The notes: generated by a model from the letters alone, not told the origin. Positions 8,738-18,166 are shown, numbered from the stretch's first letter. The stretch is DNA of 64,000 nucleotides from an uncultured Draconibacterium sp. (GCF_963677155.1 NZ_OY781884.1:1038001-1102000); one strand, 5' to 3'. Numbers and translations are program-made.

Positions 8738-11290
8738 TTATAACTCGATATTCAGGAACAAGGCAGGAGTAAACGAAATCGCATCGGAATAAACACCAAC
8801 AAGGCTAACTTCATCGATGGTGCTAATCCTGATATTCGAGTATTTAATGTTCCCGGTATTAAAAATATTAAGTACTGAAATACCGGCTTCAGCTTTCACT
8901 TTTCCCGGCTTGAACTTATAAACCAAAGCCGCATCCAACCGGCTGTAAGCTTTATCAAAATTCAAATCGTTATCAATGTCAATATCATAACGTTCGAAAC
9001 CGGAACCATAAACATAGTTTGCCGACAGGTAAAACGATTTATAATTGTAAACCCCTGCAATTTTTAGCTCGTGCTTTTGCTGATGTGGTGCCGGTTGCCA
9101 GGTATTTATTCGAAAATAAGGAAACTGCTCTTCCGTATTACTCAAGGTGTACGAAATCCAAGCCATGTTTCGTTTGTATTCTTTTTTAAGAAAAATATCA
9201 AGACCTTTACTTCTTGCTTTTCCTTCATAAAATCCCTGGCTAGTGCGTAAGTTCCCATTTCTATAGCGACTTAATCCTTCAGTAGTTTTATAAAAAGCCT
9301 CGGCACTAGCCGTAAATCCGTTTTTTTGATAAGATAATCCGGCCACAAAATGTTCGGCATTTAAAACAGGAATTTGCTCATCATCGGAATTCATCCAAAA
9401 TTCGGTGTAATTATTTGTACTGTCAAGCACCGTTGTTTTCGATATGAACTGGTTATACAGCCCCCACGAAGCATTTATTTTCATATCGTCGAAAACAGAA
9501 AACGAGGCAGAAACCCGTGGCTCTACATACCATTTCTCGGATTTTGTGCTATATATAACTCGCACTCCGGTTTTTAATTCCAGCAACTTCCCAAGTGGGT
9601 ATTCATCCTGTAAATAGGAATAAATACGCGGCGACTCGTTGTCGATATCAATCTGTTGTTCATCCAGAGAAAAGCGTGACAATTCAACCTTATTGTTTAT
9701 TGCACCGGTACCAATTAGTAAACGATGCCCCTGGTGAAAGTTTAATGTATGCTCGGCATTAAAACTCACTTCATCCACGGTATTTTCAGAGTCCAAATGG
9801 TTCAATATATTGATGTTCCCGTTTTGATAATTTTCTGTTTGGGCTTTCTGATACACCTGACGCTCAAACGCCGAATAAGCTAAAGTTAAGTTCGTTGCAT
9901 CCCCGTTATTCCATGGATAACTCAACTGTGCCGATCCGCCCAACTGATTGTTCTGTTCCTGCTCCTCACGGGTCCATAAAACCCTTGCTAAACGGGCATC
10001 CATATCGTAACCAAAATCGTCGCCCCCACCATATAAGCTAATCGAAAACCGGCTTCCGTTATCCCCTTTAAACGTATATTTCAGATTGGCATCGCGAAAA
10101 ACAAAATCGGGTTTTACGTCACTAATACGACTGGTTGCAAGCCCGTTTCCGCGAAGACCTCCAGATCCGACACCAGATCCCAAGCCCGAGTTTTCTTCGC
10201 GAGCAACAATATTTATACGCGTGGGATCGTACAATTGATGGTAAGTTTGGCGGTAGGCAGCCAACAACGATGACTTTTTTGAAAGCGGTAGTTGCAACAT
10301 TGAATTTACCGTAATAGAATTGATGTTGAATGTGAGAGTTGGTTTTAATAAGGTTCCATCTTTGCCCTGAATATCGACAATTCCTCCAACACGATCGCCG
10401 TAACGGGCTTCGTAACCGCCTTTCATTACTTCAATATTTTTTACCACTAAAGGATTTACAACAGCAATGTTATCGTTAAAATTCTTCAGTCCGAAAACAG
10501 TAAATCCATCAAACTGAATTTTACTCTGGCTTTCGTAAGCGCCCCAAATAAGCAAGTCGTTCGATTGCTCACCCGATGCCATAATTCCGGGCATTAAGCG
10601 CAACAGGTTAAACACCGAGTTATCGCCATAACCGGGAAGAATGGGCGCAATCTGGTGGTTGATTTTCATTCTTCCGGCATTATAGCCAATAAGTGTCGAT
10701 TTTTCGATGGGATTGCTGTAAATCTGCACCTCTTTAATTCGTTCGATTTGCGGATAAAGCAAAAAACTACGACTGAGGCTTTGAGTTACAACGGTATCGT
10801 AAACAAAATAACCCAGATGCGAAATCTGAAGATTATAAGAAGTGTCGGCCGAAGCAATAAAATTAAAATGCCCCTGAAGATCGGATTGTACCGGCCGGCG
10901 GTTTATAAGAATATATGAATAAGGAAGCGGCTCAAAAGTATTCGCCTCCAACACTTGTCCTGAAATTTGTGTTAGCTCCGGTTTATTTTCCCGTTCTGGA
11001 ATAATCAGCAAAACATCGCCCGAGCGTTCAATTTCAAGCGGAAAATCTTTGATGAGAAAATGTAACGCTTCTTCATCGCTTTTAAAAGTTTTGTTGTTGG
11101 CACTAACTAAAAAGCCGGAGAGTAAATCGCTGTCGTAGGCAAACTGAAAGCCATACTTTTCCTTTAAATCGATTAAAACCTGATTTAACGGGGTTTTGCG
11201 TGTGTTGATTTCTATTCTTTCCTGGTTTTGTGCAGCCAGTTGCATTACGGCCAACAGCATTATTAAAACCACAACGGTTAACCTGTTCAT
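8738..11290 (-). CDS. TonB-dependent outer-membrane receptor with STN domain
   Basis: An 850-residue protein with a signal peptide (cleavage near LAAQ, residue 21), an STN/secretin N-terminal domain (about 25-105), a carboxypeptidase-regulatory-like domain (about 112-190), a TonB plug (about 195-310) and a C-terminal beta-barrel. The STN domain is the part that signals to FecR-type anti-sigma factors. Its ATG overlaps the fecR stop by 1 nt (TAATG on the minus strand), so the genes are probably translationally coupled. No SusD partner is present. The ligand is unknown; iron chelates or peptides are typical for receptors without SusD. Confidence 0.9.
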   Translation of the reverse strand: MNRLTVVVLIMLLAVMQLAAQNQERIEINTRKTPLNQVLIDLKEKYGFQFAYDSDLLSGFLVSANNKTFKSDEEALHFLIKDFPLEIERSGDVLLIIPERENKPELTQISGQVLEANTFEPLPYSYILINRRPVQSDLQGHFNFIASADTSYNLQISHLGYFVYDTVVTQSLSRSFLLYPQIERIKEVQIYSNPIEKSTLIGYNAGRMKINHQIAPILPGYGDNSVFNLLRLMPGIMASGEQSNDLLIWGAYESQSKIQFDGFTVFGLKNFNDNIAVVNPLVVKNIEVMKGGYEARYGDRVGGIVDIQGKDGTLLKPTLTFNINSITVNSMLQLPLSKKSSLLAAYRQTYHQLYDPTRINIVAREENSGLGSGVGSGGLRGNGLATSRISDVKPDFVFRDANLKYTFKGDNGSRFSISLYGGGDDFGYDMDARLARVLWTREEQEQNNQLGGSAQLSYPWNNGDATNLTLAYSAFERQVYQKAQTENYQNGNINILNHLDSENTVDEVSFNAEHTLNFHQGHRLLIGTGAINNKVELSRFSLDEQQIDIDNESPRIYSYLQDEYPLGKLLELKTGVRVIYSTKSEKWYVEPRVSASFSVFDDMKINASWGLYNQFISKTTVLDSTNNYTEFWMNSDDEQIPVLNAEHFVAGLSYQKNGFTASAEAFYKTTEGLSRYRNGNLRTSQGFYEGKARSKGLDIFLKKEYKRNMAWISYTLSNTEEQFPYFRINTWQPAPHQQKHELKIAGVYNYKSFYLSANYVYGSGFERYDIDIDNDLNFDKAYSRLDAALVYKFKPGKVKAEAGISVLNIFNTGNIKYSNIRISTIDEVSLVGVYSDAISFTPALFLNIEL

Positions 11291-12150
11291 TAACTTTCGT
11301 CTGTCACGATGTAAACGTTATTTGTTTGTTTTTCAAACTTCAGATTCATTGGTTTACAAACAATATCCAACACCTCTTCAACGCTGTGTTGTTTCGAAAA
11401 ATTACTTCCAAAGTTACGATTATTTAATTGCGGATCGAGTTTTATAGTTACGGCATACTGGCGCTCAATTTCGTCTATTACTTCTTTTAACGGACGCCCG
11501 GTGAAATAGAAATAATTTTGTTTCCAGCTTATTGCCTTTTCAGTTTCAAACATTTTGGTAACAACCAGCTTCCCTTCTTCCAGCTCTGCATGATTGTGAG
11601 GCAGAAGAACCACTTTTTCTTTGCCGGGCGATGTTACCTGAACTTTTCCTGTGAGACAGGTTACACGGTAATTTTCTTCGCGGGCATAAATATTAAACGA
11701 AGTTCCGAGCACCTGTGTAGTTCCATTGTCAGACACAACAGTGAAAGTCGATCCTTTCTCAACATTAAAGAAACCTTCACCTTCGAATTTTAGTTTACGT
11801 TCCCACCTCCATTTTAGCGGATAATAAACCAGTTTTGATTCCGCATTCAAATCAACGCTCGAACCATCAGGCAATTTGGCAACTACATGTTCACCAGGCA
11901 TACATTCTATTGTTTTAACATAAGATGAGATAACCCCCAGAAACCCAAGAAGCATAATAATTACCGCTGCCGCCCCCCATTGCACCCAATTATTTCGGAG
12001 GGAAACCACTTTTGCCTGTTTTGCAGCTACTTTGTTTTGCAGTTCATTCCAAACATCAGCCTCCGATTTCTGCCAGTTGATCTTTCCCTTTCCGAAAAGA
12101 TCCTTTTCGAAATCATTTAATAAATCGCTATGTTTATTTTTATCATTCAT
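11290..12150 (-). CDS. FecR-family anti-sigma factor
   Basis: A 286-residue inner-membrane anti-sigma or sigma regulator. A cytoplasmic N-terminal region with KINWQKSEADVWNEL is followed by one transmembrane helix (about 51-71), a periplasmic FecR domain with VAKLPDGSSVDLNAES and QVLGTSFNIYAREE, and a C-terminal domain of the DUF4974 type (about 215-285). In this family the periplasmic part receives the signal from the STN domain of the receptor. The gene overlaps the sigma gene by 8 nt and the receptor gene by 1 nt, showing a tight three-gene signalling unit. Confidence 0.92.
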   Translation of the reverse strand: MNDKNKHSDLLNDFEKDLFGKGKINWQKSEADVWNELQNKVAAKQAKVVSLRNNWVQWGAAAVIIMLLGFLGVISSYVKTIECMPGEHVVAKLPDGSSVDLNAESKLVYYPLKWRWERKLKFEGEGFFNVEKGSTFTVVSDNGTTQVLGTSFNIYAREENYRVTCLTGKVQVTSPGKEKVVLLPHNHAELEEGKLVVTKMFETEKAISWKQNYFYFTGRPLKEVIDEIERQYAVTIKLDPQLNNRNFGSNFSKQHSVEEVLDIVCKPMNLKFEKQTNNVYIVTDES

Positions 12151-12634
12151 TTGTTTTTAAACTAGTGCGTAAAAAGTGCAGCGCGAGCTTCATTCTCTTT
12201 TCTACGGCTTTTACACTTACCCCAACCATTACGGCAATTTCTTTGTAGGTTAGCTGATCGACGCGGCTCATCAGGAAAACGGTTCGCTGCTTTTCGGGCA
12301 TTTTTTGCAGCGCGTAACTGTAATTTTCCTTTAATTGCTCGAAAACCAGGTCTTCCTCCGGTGTGCGCATTTTTGCATCCGGTTCATAATGCTTAAAAAA
12401 CTCAAAAGAACGTTTCTCTTTTCGGTAGTAGGATACAAACAGGTTATTGGCAATTTTAAAAAGCAGACCTTTCACCCTGTCGCCATCAATTCCATTTTGT
12501 TTTTCCCAAATTTTCAGAAATGTTTCCTGCGCAATATCTGTGGCCAGTTCAGTGTCTCCCGAACGATAGAACATATAGTTACGAACCTGGCTAAAATGTT
12601 CATCAAAAAGCTTTTTAAATTCCTCTTTTGTCAA
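12143..12634 (-). CDS. ECF RNA polymerase sigma factor
   Basis: A 163-residue sigma-70 family factor with region 2 (about 5-75, DIAQETFLKIWE) and region 4 (about 105-155, LTYKEIAVMVGVSVKAVEKRM), as in Bacteroidota FecI-like factors. It directly precedes fecR and the TonB receptor and would direct their transcription when released. About 105 bp separate it from the lipoprotein gene upstream, and that gap contains an imperfect hairpin around 12690-12722. Confidence 0.93.
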   Translation of the reverse strand: MTKEEFKKLFDEHFSQVRNYMFYRSGDTELATDIAQETFLKIWEKQNGIDGDRVKGLLFKIANNLFVSYYRKEKRSFEFFKHYEPDAKMRTPEEDLVFEQLKENYSYALQKMPEKQRTVFLMSRVDQLTYKEIAVMVGVSVKAVEKRMKLALHFLRTSLKTNE

Positions 12635-12738
12635 AACGCAGCAACAATAATTAGAACGTTAAAGTTACATCTATTTGCGGGATTGAGAAATACCGGGAGA
12701 TCATAAAAATACATCCCGATATTATCTCCCCCTACTCA

Positions 12739-13767
12739 CTATCCGTTGCCGTTATTATTTTGATTACCATTTTGATTCTGATTGCCATTTGGGTTACCGT
12801 TTTCACCGACATACTGATGCTGATTTCTATTCCGATTTTGTTTTGCCAAACCGTTATAATTCCTTAACGAAAGATCGATAACCTCTTCGCCGGCATTGGT
12901 TGTCAACAGTGCATATTGGTCACACTCTTCACCACTTTCGTTATAACCGTAATCCAGTGCCGAAACCAGGTATCCGTTTATCCGAACTTCAACAACACCC
13001 TCAACCATGTATTGACACATTGCCAGTCGTTTTAACGGGGTGCTAATAATTTTACTGTAGGATTCTTCTGTGCCATCGGACCAAACAATTGTTCCGTTAA
13101 CTTCGCCGGTAATAATCACAACATCATCGCTTTGTATTTCGGGTGTTTCGAGACCAGCCAGCCATTGCCAAACACGCTCAGATTTTCTTGTAACGGTAGT
13201 TCCGTCAGGATATTCAAAGGTCATATCCGATTCGAATTTGTGGAATGTACTGTCCACTTTGTCAACCACAACTTCCGAGGTACCATAAACAACCATCGAA
13301 TCAACCGAAAAATCGTTGAAGCTTACCAATCGCGAATAATCCTGACTGTTTCGTGGTGCCGAGATTACCATTACAATTTCACCGCTCAATACTTTTCCAT
13401 TGTCTAGCATTGTGCTATCGCCATAATCCAGTGTAATCGTAAGCGGATATCCGGTACTATCACCCTCCTCAACAGTTACATTCGGACATTGATTTTCGAA
13501 ATAGCGCAGGTTACTGTTCCATACAAAAGATTTGCCCATTTTCCACCAGCGTGTTAGAAAAGGTTCGGCATTGGCGAAAAATTCCACTTCGTAATTACAT
13601 TCGGTAACTGCCGCTTCAGCTTGTACTTCGGCCACCGCTATTTCTGCCGATTTTAAGGTCTGTTCGTCGCTCATCCCGGGAATGTCAATACTTTCGAGAG
13701 TATCGGTATTACACGAGAACATAAACATTGCTAATGCAACAACTGAAAATCCAATAATTTTTTTCAT
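12739..13767 (-). CDS. Predicted lipoprotein with Asn/Gln-rich tail
   Basis: A 342-residue protein of unknown function. A signal sequence ends in a lipobox with Cys at residue 19 (FMFSC). Three Asp/Glu-rich acidic residues follow the Cys region, and the body contains DYGDST and a second DYGYNESGEEC segment. The last 30 or so residues are almost entirely Asn, Gln and Gly. It lies upstream of the sigma/FecR/TonB genes on the same strand, so it could be co-transcribed or be a target of that sigma factor. No family could be assigned. Confidence 0.75.
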   Translation of the reverse strand: MKKIIGFSVVALAMFMFSCNTDTLESIDIPGMSDEQTLKSAEIAVAEVQAEAAVTECNYEVEFFANAEPFLTRWWKMGKSFVWNSNLRYFENQCPNVTVEEGDSTGYPLTITLDYGDSTMLDNGKVLSGEIVMVISAPRNSQDYSRLVSFNDFSVDSMVVYGTSEVVVDKVDSTFHKFESDMTFEYPDGTTVTRKSERVWQWLAGLETPEIQSDDVVIITGEVNGTIVWSDGTEESYSKIISTPLKRLAMCQYMVEGVVEVRINGYLVSALDYGYNESGEECDQYALLTTNAGEEVIDLSLRNYNGLAKQNRNRNQHQYVGENGNPNGNQNQNGNQNNNGNG

Positions 13768-13929
13768 GACATTATATTTTAATGATTAATTCTAACTCTA
13801 ATCCGCATAAGATTCACCCGACCCTACTCGTTTACGTGTTTTTTTCAGAAAAATTTTCGACCAATAATTCAATCTTCTGACAAACAACATTTTGCGAACG
13901 TCATTTTTTTATTGGCTTTCCCAAAATCC

Positions 13930-13961
13930 TTTGTTGAAAGCATTCAAAATGTTTACTTTTA
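13930..13961 (+). promoter_or_regulatory. Possible Bacteroidota promoter
   Basis: TTTG (13930-13933) is followed after 20 bp by TACTTTTA (13954-13961), which has one mismatch to TAnnTTTG. It lies just upstream of the PafA-like gene at 13978. Confidence 0.4.
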
Positions 13962-13977
13962 GCAGCTCTAATCAGTT

Positions 13978-15627
13978 ATGAATATGAAGGCAATTGTAGT
14001 TTTAGGTTTTATTCTTCTATTTCTAGGTGGCCCAACAACGGCTCAAAATAATGAACCGCTAAATAGCGATAAACCCAAAGTAGTAATTGGAATCGTTGTT
14101 GAGAACATGCGCCCCGATTATATTCAGCGCTATTGGGATAAATTTCAATCCAACGGATTTAAGAAAATTTATACGCAGGGAGCCGTTTGCAAAAATGTGA
14201 AACTTACCCTGCACGAACAAAACTATGCCAGCGGAACGGCAACGCTTTTTACCGGAGTTCATCCGTCCATTCACGGAATTGTTTCGAATACGTGGTACGA
14301 CCGCCTGAAAAAAAAGGAAATTGACAGCACCGAAGACGACTATTATTTTACTGTTGGTGCCGATACTAAAGCCGGGGCCGCGTCGCCTCAAAATCTGCTT
14401 TCAACAACTCTTACCGATAATTTGAAAATATTAAGCGGAGGGAAGGCCAAAATTTTTAGTGCAGCGTTAAACCGCGAATCGGCCATTTTTGCTGCGGGTC
14501 ATGCTGCCGACGGCGCTTACTGGTTCGACACAGAATCGGGCAGAATGATATCAAGCTCGTTTTATGTAAGCACTTTCCCCGATTGGGTGCGTTTATTCAA
14601 CAGCGAGAACTACGCCGATATTTACAGTCACCGTACCTGGACAACACTGCTTCCCGAAACCGAATACACCGAAAGCCTGCGCGACGACTATCTGCTGGAA
14701 CGTGGATATTTTGGAGAGTTTAATACTTTTCCGCATTCCATTAACAAATACATCAGCCGCACCAACGATTTTAGGCCGTTTAAAACAACCCCTTCGGCAA
14801 ATATGATGATCAAAGATTTTACGTTGCGTTTATTGGAAAACGAAGAAATTGGAACGGATAACATAACCGATTTTGTTACGGCAGTATTTTCCAGCATGGA
14901 TTATGAAAATGGTTCATTTGGACCAGCATCGATCGAGATAGAGGATACTTATCTTTATCTCGACCAATACATTGGCGAATTGATTGATGCTGCCGAACAA
15001 AAATTCGGAAAAGACAATGTTTTGTTTTTCCTTACAGCTAACACATCAGCTTCGTACCCGGTTGAGTACCTGAAAGAGGAATTTCACCTGACGGTTGACT
15101 ATTTTAATGTAGAGAGTGCCATTGCACTGCTAACTTCCTATTTGAACATTACTTACGGCGAAGAGAAGTGGATCGAACATTATTCCGATCTTCAACTGTA
15201 CCTCGATCACGATATTATTAATAAAAGCGATAATGTAACCTTGAATGAAATGCGCGAGGTTTCGTCAAACTTTATTAACCAGTTTACCGGCATTCAGGTT
15301 TCGATGCCCGCGTTTCAGTTAGAACAAGGAAGCTCGGCAAACGGATTATTCGAACCACTGTACAATACCTATTTCAAAAACCGCTCAGGCGATTTTATCT
15401 ATACTTTAAAAGAAGGCTGGCAACCCGGTTATAAATTCAAACGTGCTAATTACACCGATCAGTCGCGAATACCCATAGTAATCTGGGGGAAAGGAATTAA
15501 AGCTCAAACCATAAGCACGACGCACAACGCCGTTGATCTGGTACCAACACTCGCAGAATTAATCTCAGTGCCCTTACCTGATAAGTGCCAGGGAAAAATT
15601 ATTAAAGAAATTGTTGAAACGAAATAG
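13978..15627 (+). CDS. PafA-like alkaline-phosphatase fold protein, probably inactive
   Basis: A 549-residue secreted protein (signal peptide about 1-23) that clearly aligns with Bacteroidota PafA alkaline phosphatases: RPDYIQRYWDKF, PSIHGIVSNTWYDR, AAGHAADGAYWFD, SIEIEDTYLYLD, VDLVPTLAEL. The catalytic positions are changed. By the constant offset to Elizabethkingia PafA, metal ligand D38 is Glu42, nucleophile T79 is Tyr83, K162 and R164 are Asn165 and Glu167, H309 is Gly312, D352-H353 are Asn355-Thr356, and H486 is Arg497. Only N100 (Asn104) and D305 (Asp308) remain. I infer a pseudophosphatase with a binding or structural role. The PafA numbering is from memory. Confidence 0.8.
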   Translation: MNMKAIVVLGFILLFLGGPTTAQNNEPLNSDKPKVVIGIVVENMRPDYIQRYWDKFQSNGFKKIYTQGAVCKNVKLTLHEQNYASGTATLFTGVHPSIHGIVSNTWYDRLKKKEIDSTEDDYYFTVGADTKAGAASPQNLLSTTLTDNLKILSGGKAKIFSAALNRESAIFAAGHAADGAYWFDTESGRMISSSFYVSTFPDWVRLFNSENYADIYSHRTWTTLLPETEYTESLRDDYLLERGYFGEFNTFPHSINKYISRTNDFRPFKTTPSANMMIKDFTLRLLENEEIGTDNITDFVTAVFSSMDYENGSFGPASIEIEDTYLYLDQYIGELIDAAEQKFGKDNVLFFLTANTSASYPVEYLKEEFHLTVDYFNVESAIALLTSYLNITYGEEKWIEHYSDLQLYLDHDIINKSDNVTLNEMREVSSNFINQFTGIQVSMPAFQLEQGSSANGLFEPLYNTYFKNRSGDFIYTLKEGWQPGYKFKRANYTDQSRIPIVIWGKGIKAQTISTTHNAVDLVPTLAELISVPLPDKCQGKIIKEIVETK

Positions 15628-15651
15628 AAAAACTGTTTGAGAACTAAGGTA

Positions 15652-16053
15652 TTAAAATAATTTAAATCCCTTTCGCTCATTCTTCTTCTCAGTTTTTAAC
15701 TCTGCGTGTATCTGATCGTCCTTTTTTTGTCTGTCTTTATTGCTTAACACAGGCTGAAGACTAACTATCAGAGTTGTATCAGAAACCGCTTCAACGTGGT
15801 GTAAAGCCGGTTCAAAACCTCCGTCTGAAATCGACAAATCAATATCTCCCTGATCGAGAATTAGCTTATAAAATCCATTCTGATTGGTAATTGTTCCGAT
15901 TCCTGAATTCTTTTCAAAAATACTTACGTTTTCCATTGCTTTTCCGTTGGATCCATTATTAACATAACCTGTTATAGTTACTATTTGAGCCCAACTCATG
16001 CCCGGAATAATTAATAATAGAATAGCGAAATGGGTGATTAATACTGTTTTCAT
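15652..16053 (-). CDS. Small secreted protein with carboxypeptidase-regulatory-like domain
   Basis: A 133-residue protein with a signal peptide (cleavage near SWAQ, residue 23) and one beta-sandwich domain of the CarboxypepD_reg-like/DUF4480 type (ITGYVNNGSNGKAMENVSIF to LIVSLQP). The C-terminal 25 residues are Lys/Glu-rich. Such domains usually sit at the front of TonB receptors; here the domain stands alone. It converges with the PafA-like gene, with 24 bp between the stops. Function unknown. Confidence 0.75.
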   Translation of the reverse strand: MKTVLITHFAILLLIIPGMSWAQIVTITGYVNNGSNGKAMENVSIFEKNSGIGTITNQNGFYKLILDQGDIDLSISDGGFEPALHHVEAVSDTTLIVSLQPVLSNKDRQKKDDQIHAELKTEKKNERKGFKLF

Positions 16054-16363
16054 TTTAATGAACTTGTTAAATTGTTATATGGCTTCATAAAACTAGACAA
16101 AAAATAGCACAAAAAGGTTGCTTCATCCTTTAATTTTCTTTAAACAAATTGTTAATGATTCTCAACTTTTTATGATGAAAAGTAATCCTTATTTAGACTA
16201 CATTGTATTCTCCCTCCTTAAACCATTTCTCGACTACATTTACACATGACAAAAATTAGCCTCGCTTATCTATTTAAAGTCAGATTTAATTACAATTCTC
16301 GTTTTCTGCTGAAAAACATAATGTTATGAAACAAATACACTATTTTTTTATGTGATTACTCCG

Positions 16364-16371
16364 TACATTTG
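16364..16371 (+). promoter_or_regulatory. Candidate -7 element for hydrogenase operon 1
   Basis: TACATTTG matches the Bacteroidota TAnnTTTG consensus, about 124 bp upstream of the first hydrogenase start. No clear TTTG was found at -33, so this is a partial match. Confidence 0.45.
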
Positions 16372-16380
16372 TTTATACAA

Positions 16381-16402
16381 AATAAAGAAATAATTCTTTA
16401 TT
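16381..16402. promoter_or_regulatory. Perfect 9-bp inverted repeat in hydrogenase 1 leader
   Basis: AATAAAGAA (16381-16389) and TTCTTTATT (16394-16402) are exact complements with 4 bp between. The repeat starts 9 bp after the candidate -7 element, close to the expected transcription start. It could be a repressor operator or an mRNA 5' hairpin. No T-run follows, so it is not a terminator. Confidence 0.45.
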
Positions 16403-16494
16403 CATATAAGCAACATGTAACCGATCCTGCCTTAGCCGGCGCTATATTTAACAATAACAACTAAAAGCCAATTTAAAAAACTAAAACTTGCCTC

Positions 16495-16971
16495 ATGGAT
16501 CCAATCCAAACGTTAGTTAAAAACCTGGCCGAGAAACATGGTCGAAGCCGGGAGAGTGTTTTACCCATCTTACAAGGAGTGGTTGAACAGGAAAAATTTC
16601 TTTCGGAACGTTCAATGATCGAAATTGCCAGGGAAATTGATATTCCTGCTGCCGATGTTTACGGAACTGCTACTTTTTATTCATTTCTTGAGACTAAACC
16701 TACCGGAAAGTTCATTATTCGTGTGTGCAAAACCATTACCTGTGCCATGAAGGGTAAAAACCAAATTTTGTTTGCCATACAAGACATGCTAAAGATTAGT
16801 TTAGGAGAAACCACCCCCGACAAACAATTTACCCTGTTGGAAACCAACTGCCTGGGCTGGTGCCACAAAGCACCGGCAATGCTGATAAATGATGAGATTT
16901 ATACCGAACTCACGCCTGAAAAGGTGCGAGAGATATTATCGGGTTACATGAAAACAAATACGAATCAATAA
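16495..16971 (+). CDS. hydC: [FeFe]-hydrogenase subunit HydC, NuoE-like [2Fe-2S] protein
   Basis: A 158-residue thioredoxin-fold ferredoxin of the NuoE/24-kDa family. The [2Fe-2S] ligands are visible as C-x4-C in VCKTITCAMKG and C-x3-C in NCLGWCHKAP. The N-terminal helical part (GRSRESVLPILQGVV) is typical. It would relay electrons between NAD(H) on HydB and the hydrogenase. It starts 10 bp before hydB, first in a three-gene operon with gene order C-B-A. Confidence 0.9.
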   Translation: MDPIQTLVKNLAEKHGRSRESVLPILQGVVEQEKFLSERSMIEIAREIDIPAADVYGTATFYSFLETKPTGKFIIRVCKTITCAMKGKNQILFAIQDMLKISLGETTPDKQFTLLETNCLGWCHKAPAMLINDEIYTELTPEKVREILSGYMKTNTNQ

Positions 16972-16981
16972 ACCGGCAAAT

Positions 16982-18166
16982 ATGGCAACTTCAAATCAAT
17001 TAAAACGTGTTGATTTCATTTTCAGAAATGAAAACGACTGGGAAAAAATTCTCTCCTCAACCCTAAAACGAAAGCCACAGGATCTTATTAATGAGCTCAT
17101 CAGCTCGGAATTAAAAGGACGTGGCGGAGCAGGCTTCCCAACCGGACTAAAATGGAAATTGACTGCGGAATCAAAAGAGAAAGAAAAATACGTCATCTGT
17201 AATGCAGATGAAGGCGAGCCAGGCACTTTTAAAGACCGCGAGATTTTATCGCGCGTCCCCTATAAAGTACTAACGGCAATGGCCATATGCGGATATATTA
17301 CCGGAGCCAAAAGAGGCTACATCTATCTTCGGGGCGAATATAGATTTCTGTTACCTGAGCTAAACAAGGTTATTGATGAGTTTGAGTACTACTGTAAAGA
17401 GACAAATCTCGACTTCAAAATCTCGATTTTTATGGGTAGTGGCGCTTACATTTGTGGCGAAGAAACGGCCTTAATGGAATCGATGGAAGGGAAACGTGGT
17501 GAGCCGCGTAACAAACCACCATTTCCAACACAAGCCGGTTTTATGGGAAAACCTACCGTAATCAACAATGTTGAAACGTTAGTTCATACCTTCACTATTT
17601 TTAAATACGGCGCAAAAAAATTCTACGATCTTGGGGTACAATACTCACGCGGCACCAAGCTGTTCTCTGTATCGGGCGATACACCCAAACCGGGTATTTA
17701 CGAGTTGGAGTTGGGAATGAGTCTGCAGGACTTTGTGTACGAATTTGGCGACGGAGATACCAAGGCCGTACAGGTTGGCGGGGCTTCGGGTTTTTTGGTT
17801 CCACGCAAAAAGTTTAAAGATGCTGCCATTGGTTTTAAAGGCAAACTTACTGGTATTTCGCTGCCTACCGGCGGATCGATGATGCTTTTCAACAGTTCTC
17901 GTTCTATGTTTAATGTACTCGATAATTATCTCGAATTTTTCCGTGAAGAATCATGCGGACAATGTACACCGTGCCGCGTTGGGTGTCAGCAACTATTACT
18001 AGGCATAAAAGCAGTAAAACGCGGTGAAAAACCGGCCTCTTACCTCGATAAGTTATTGCGCCTTACCGAAACCATGCAATACACCGCCAAATGTGGTTTA
18101 GGGCAATCAGTGGCCAATTCGTTCTCATCGATTGTAGAGAACTTTAGAGAAGAGATGATCTATTAA
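16982..18166 (+). CDS. hydB: [FeFe]-hydrogenase subunit HydB, short NuoF-like flavoprotein
   Basis: A 394-residue FMN/NAD(H)-binding subunit. GRGGAGFPTGLKW (about 44-56) is the NADH/FMN glycine-rich loop, ICNADEGEPGTFKDR the flavin region, and the C-terminal ESCGQCTPCRVGC with the later CGLGQS binds a [4Fe-4S] cluster. Unlike the 597-residue HydB at 39507, it has no N-terminal thioredoxin-like [2Fe-2S] domain and no C-terminal double ferredoxin domain. From memory, short HydB subunits occur in NADH-dependent non-bifurcating hydrogenases such as that of Syntrophomonas wolfei. Which reaction this complex runs is inference. Confidence 0.9.
   Translation: MATSNQLKRVDFIFRNENDWEKILSSTLKRKPQDLINELISSELKGRGGAGFPTGLKWKLTAESKEKEKYVICNADEGEPGTFKDREILSRVPYKVLTAMAICGYITGAKRGYIYLRGEYRFLLPELNKVIDEFEYYCKETNLDFKISIFMGSGAYICGEETALMESMEGKRGEPRNKPPFPTQAGFMGKPTVINNVETLVHTFTIFKYGAKKFYDLGVQYSRGTKLFSVSGDTPKPGIYELELGMSLQDFVYEFGDGDTKAVQVGGASGFLVPRKKFKDAAIGFKGKLTGISLPTGGSMMLFNSSRSMFNVLDNYLEFFREESCGQCTPCRVGCQQLLLGIKAVKRGEKPASYLDKLLRLTETMQYTAKCGLGQSVANSFSSIVENFREEMIY

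Larger units (their letters stand above)
16054..16494. other. AT-rich 441-bp intergenic region before hydrogenase operon 1
   Basis: No convincing gene was seen on either strand. The region probably holds promoters for the small secreted protein (minus strand) and for hydrogenase operon 1 (plus strand). A candidate -7 element and a perfect palindrome near its right end are listed separately. Confidence 0.7.

Noticed and set aside
16054-16494. Possible small gene or sRNA upstream of hydrogenase operon 1
   Set aside because: No convincing start/stop pair with a ribosome site and no independent terminator were seen; regulatory DNA is a simpler reading.
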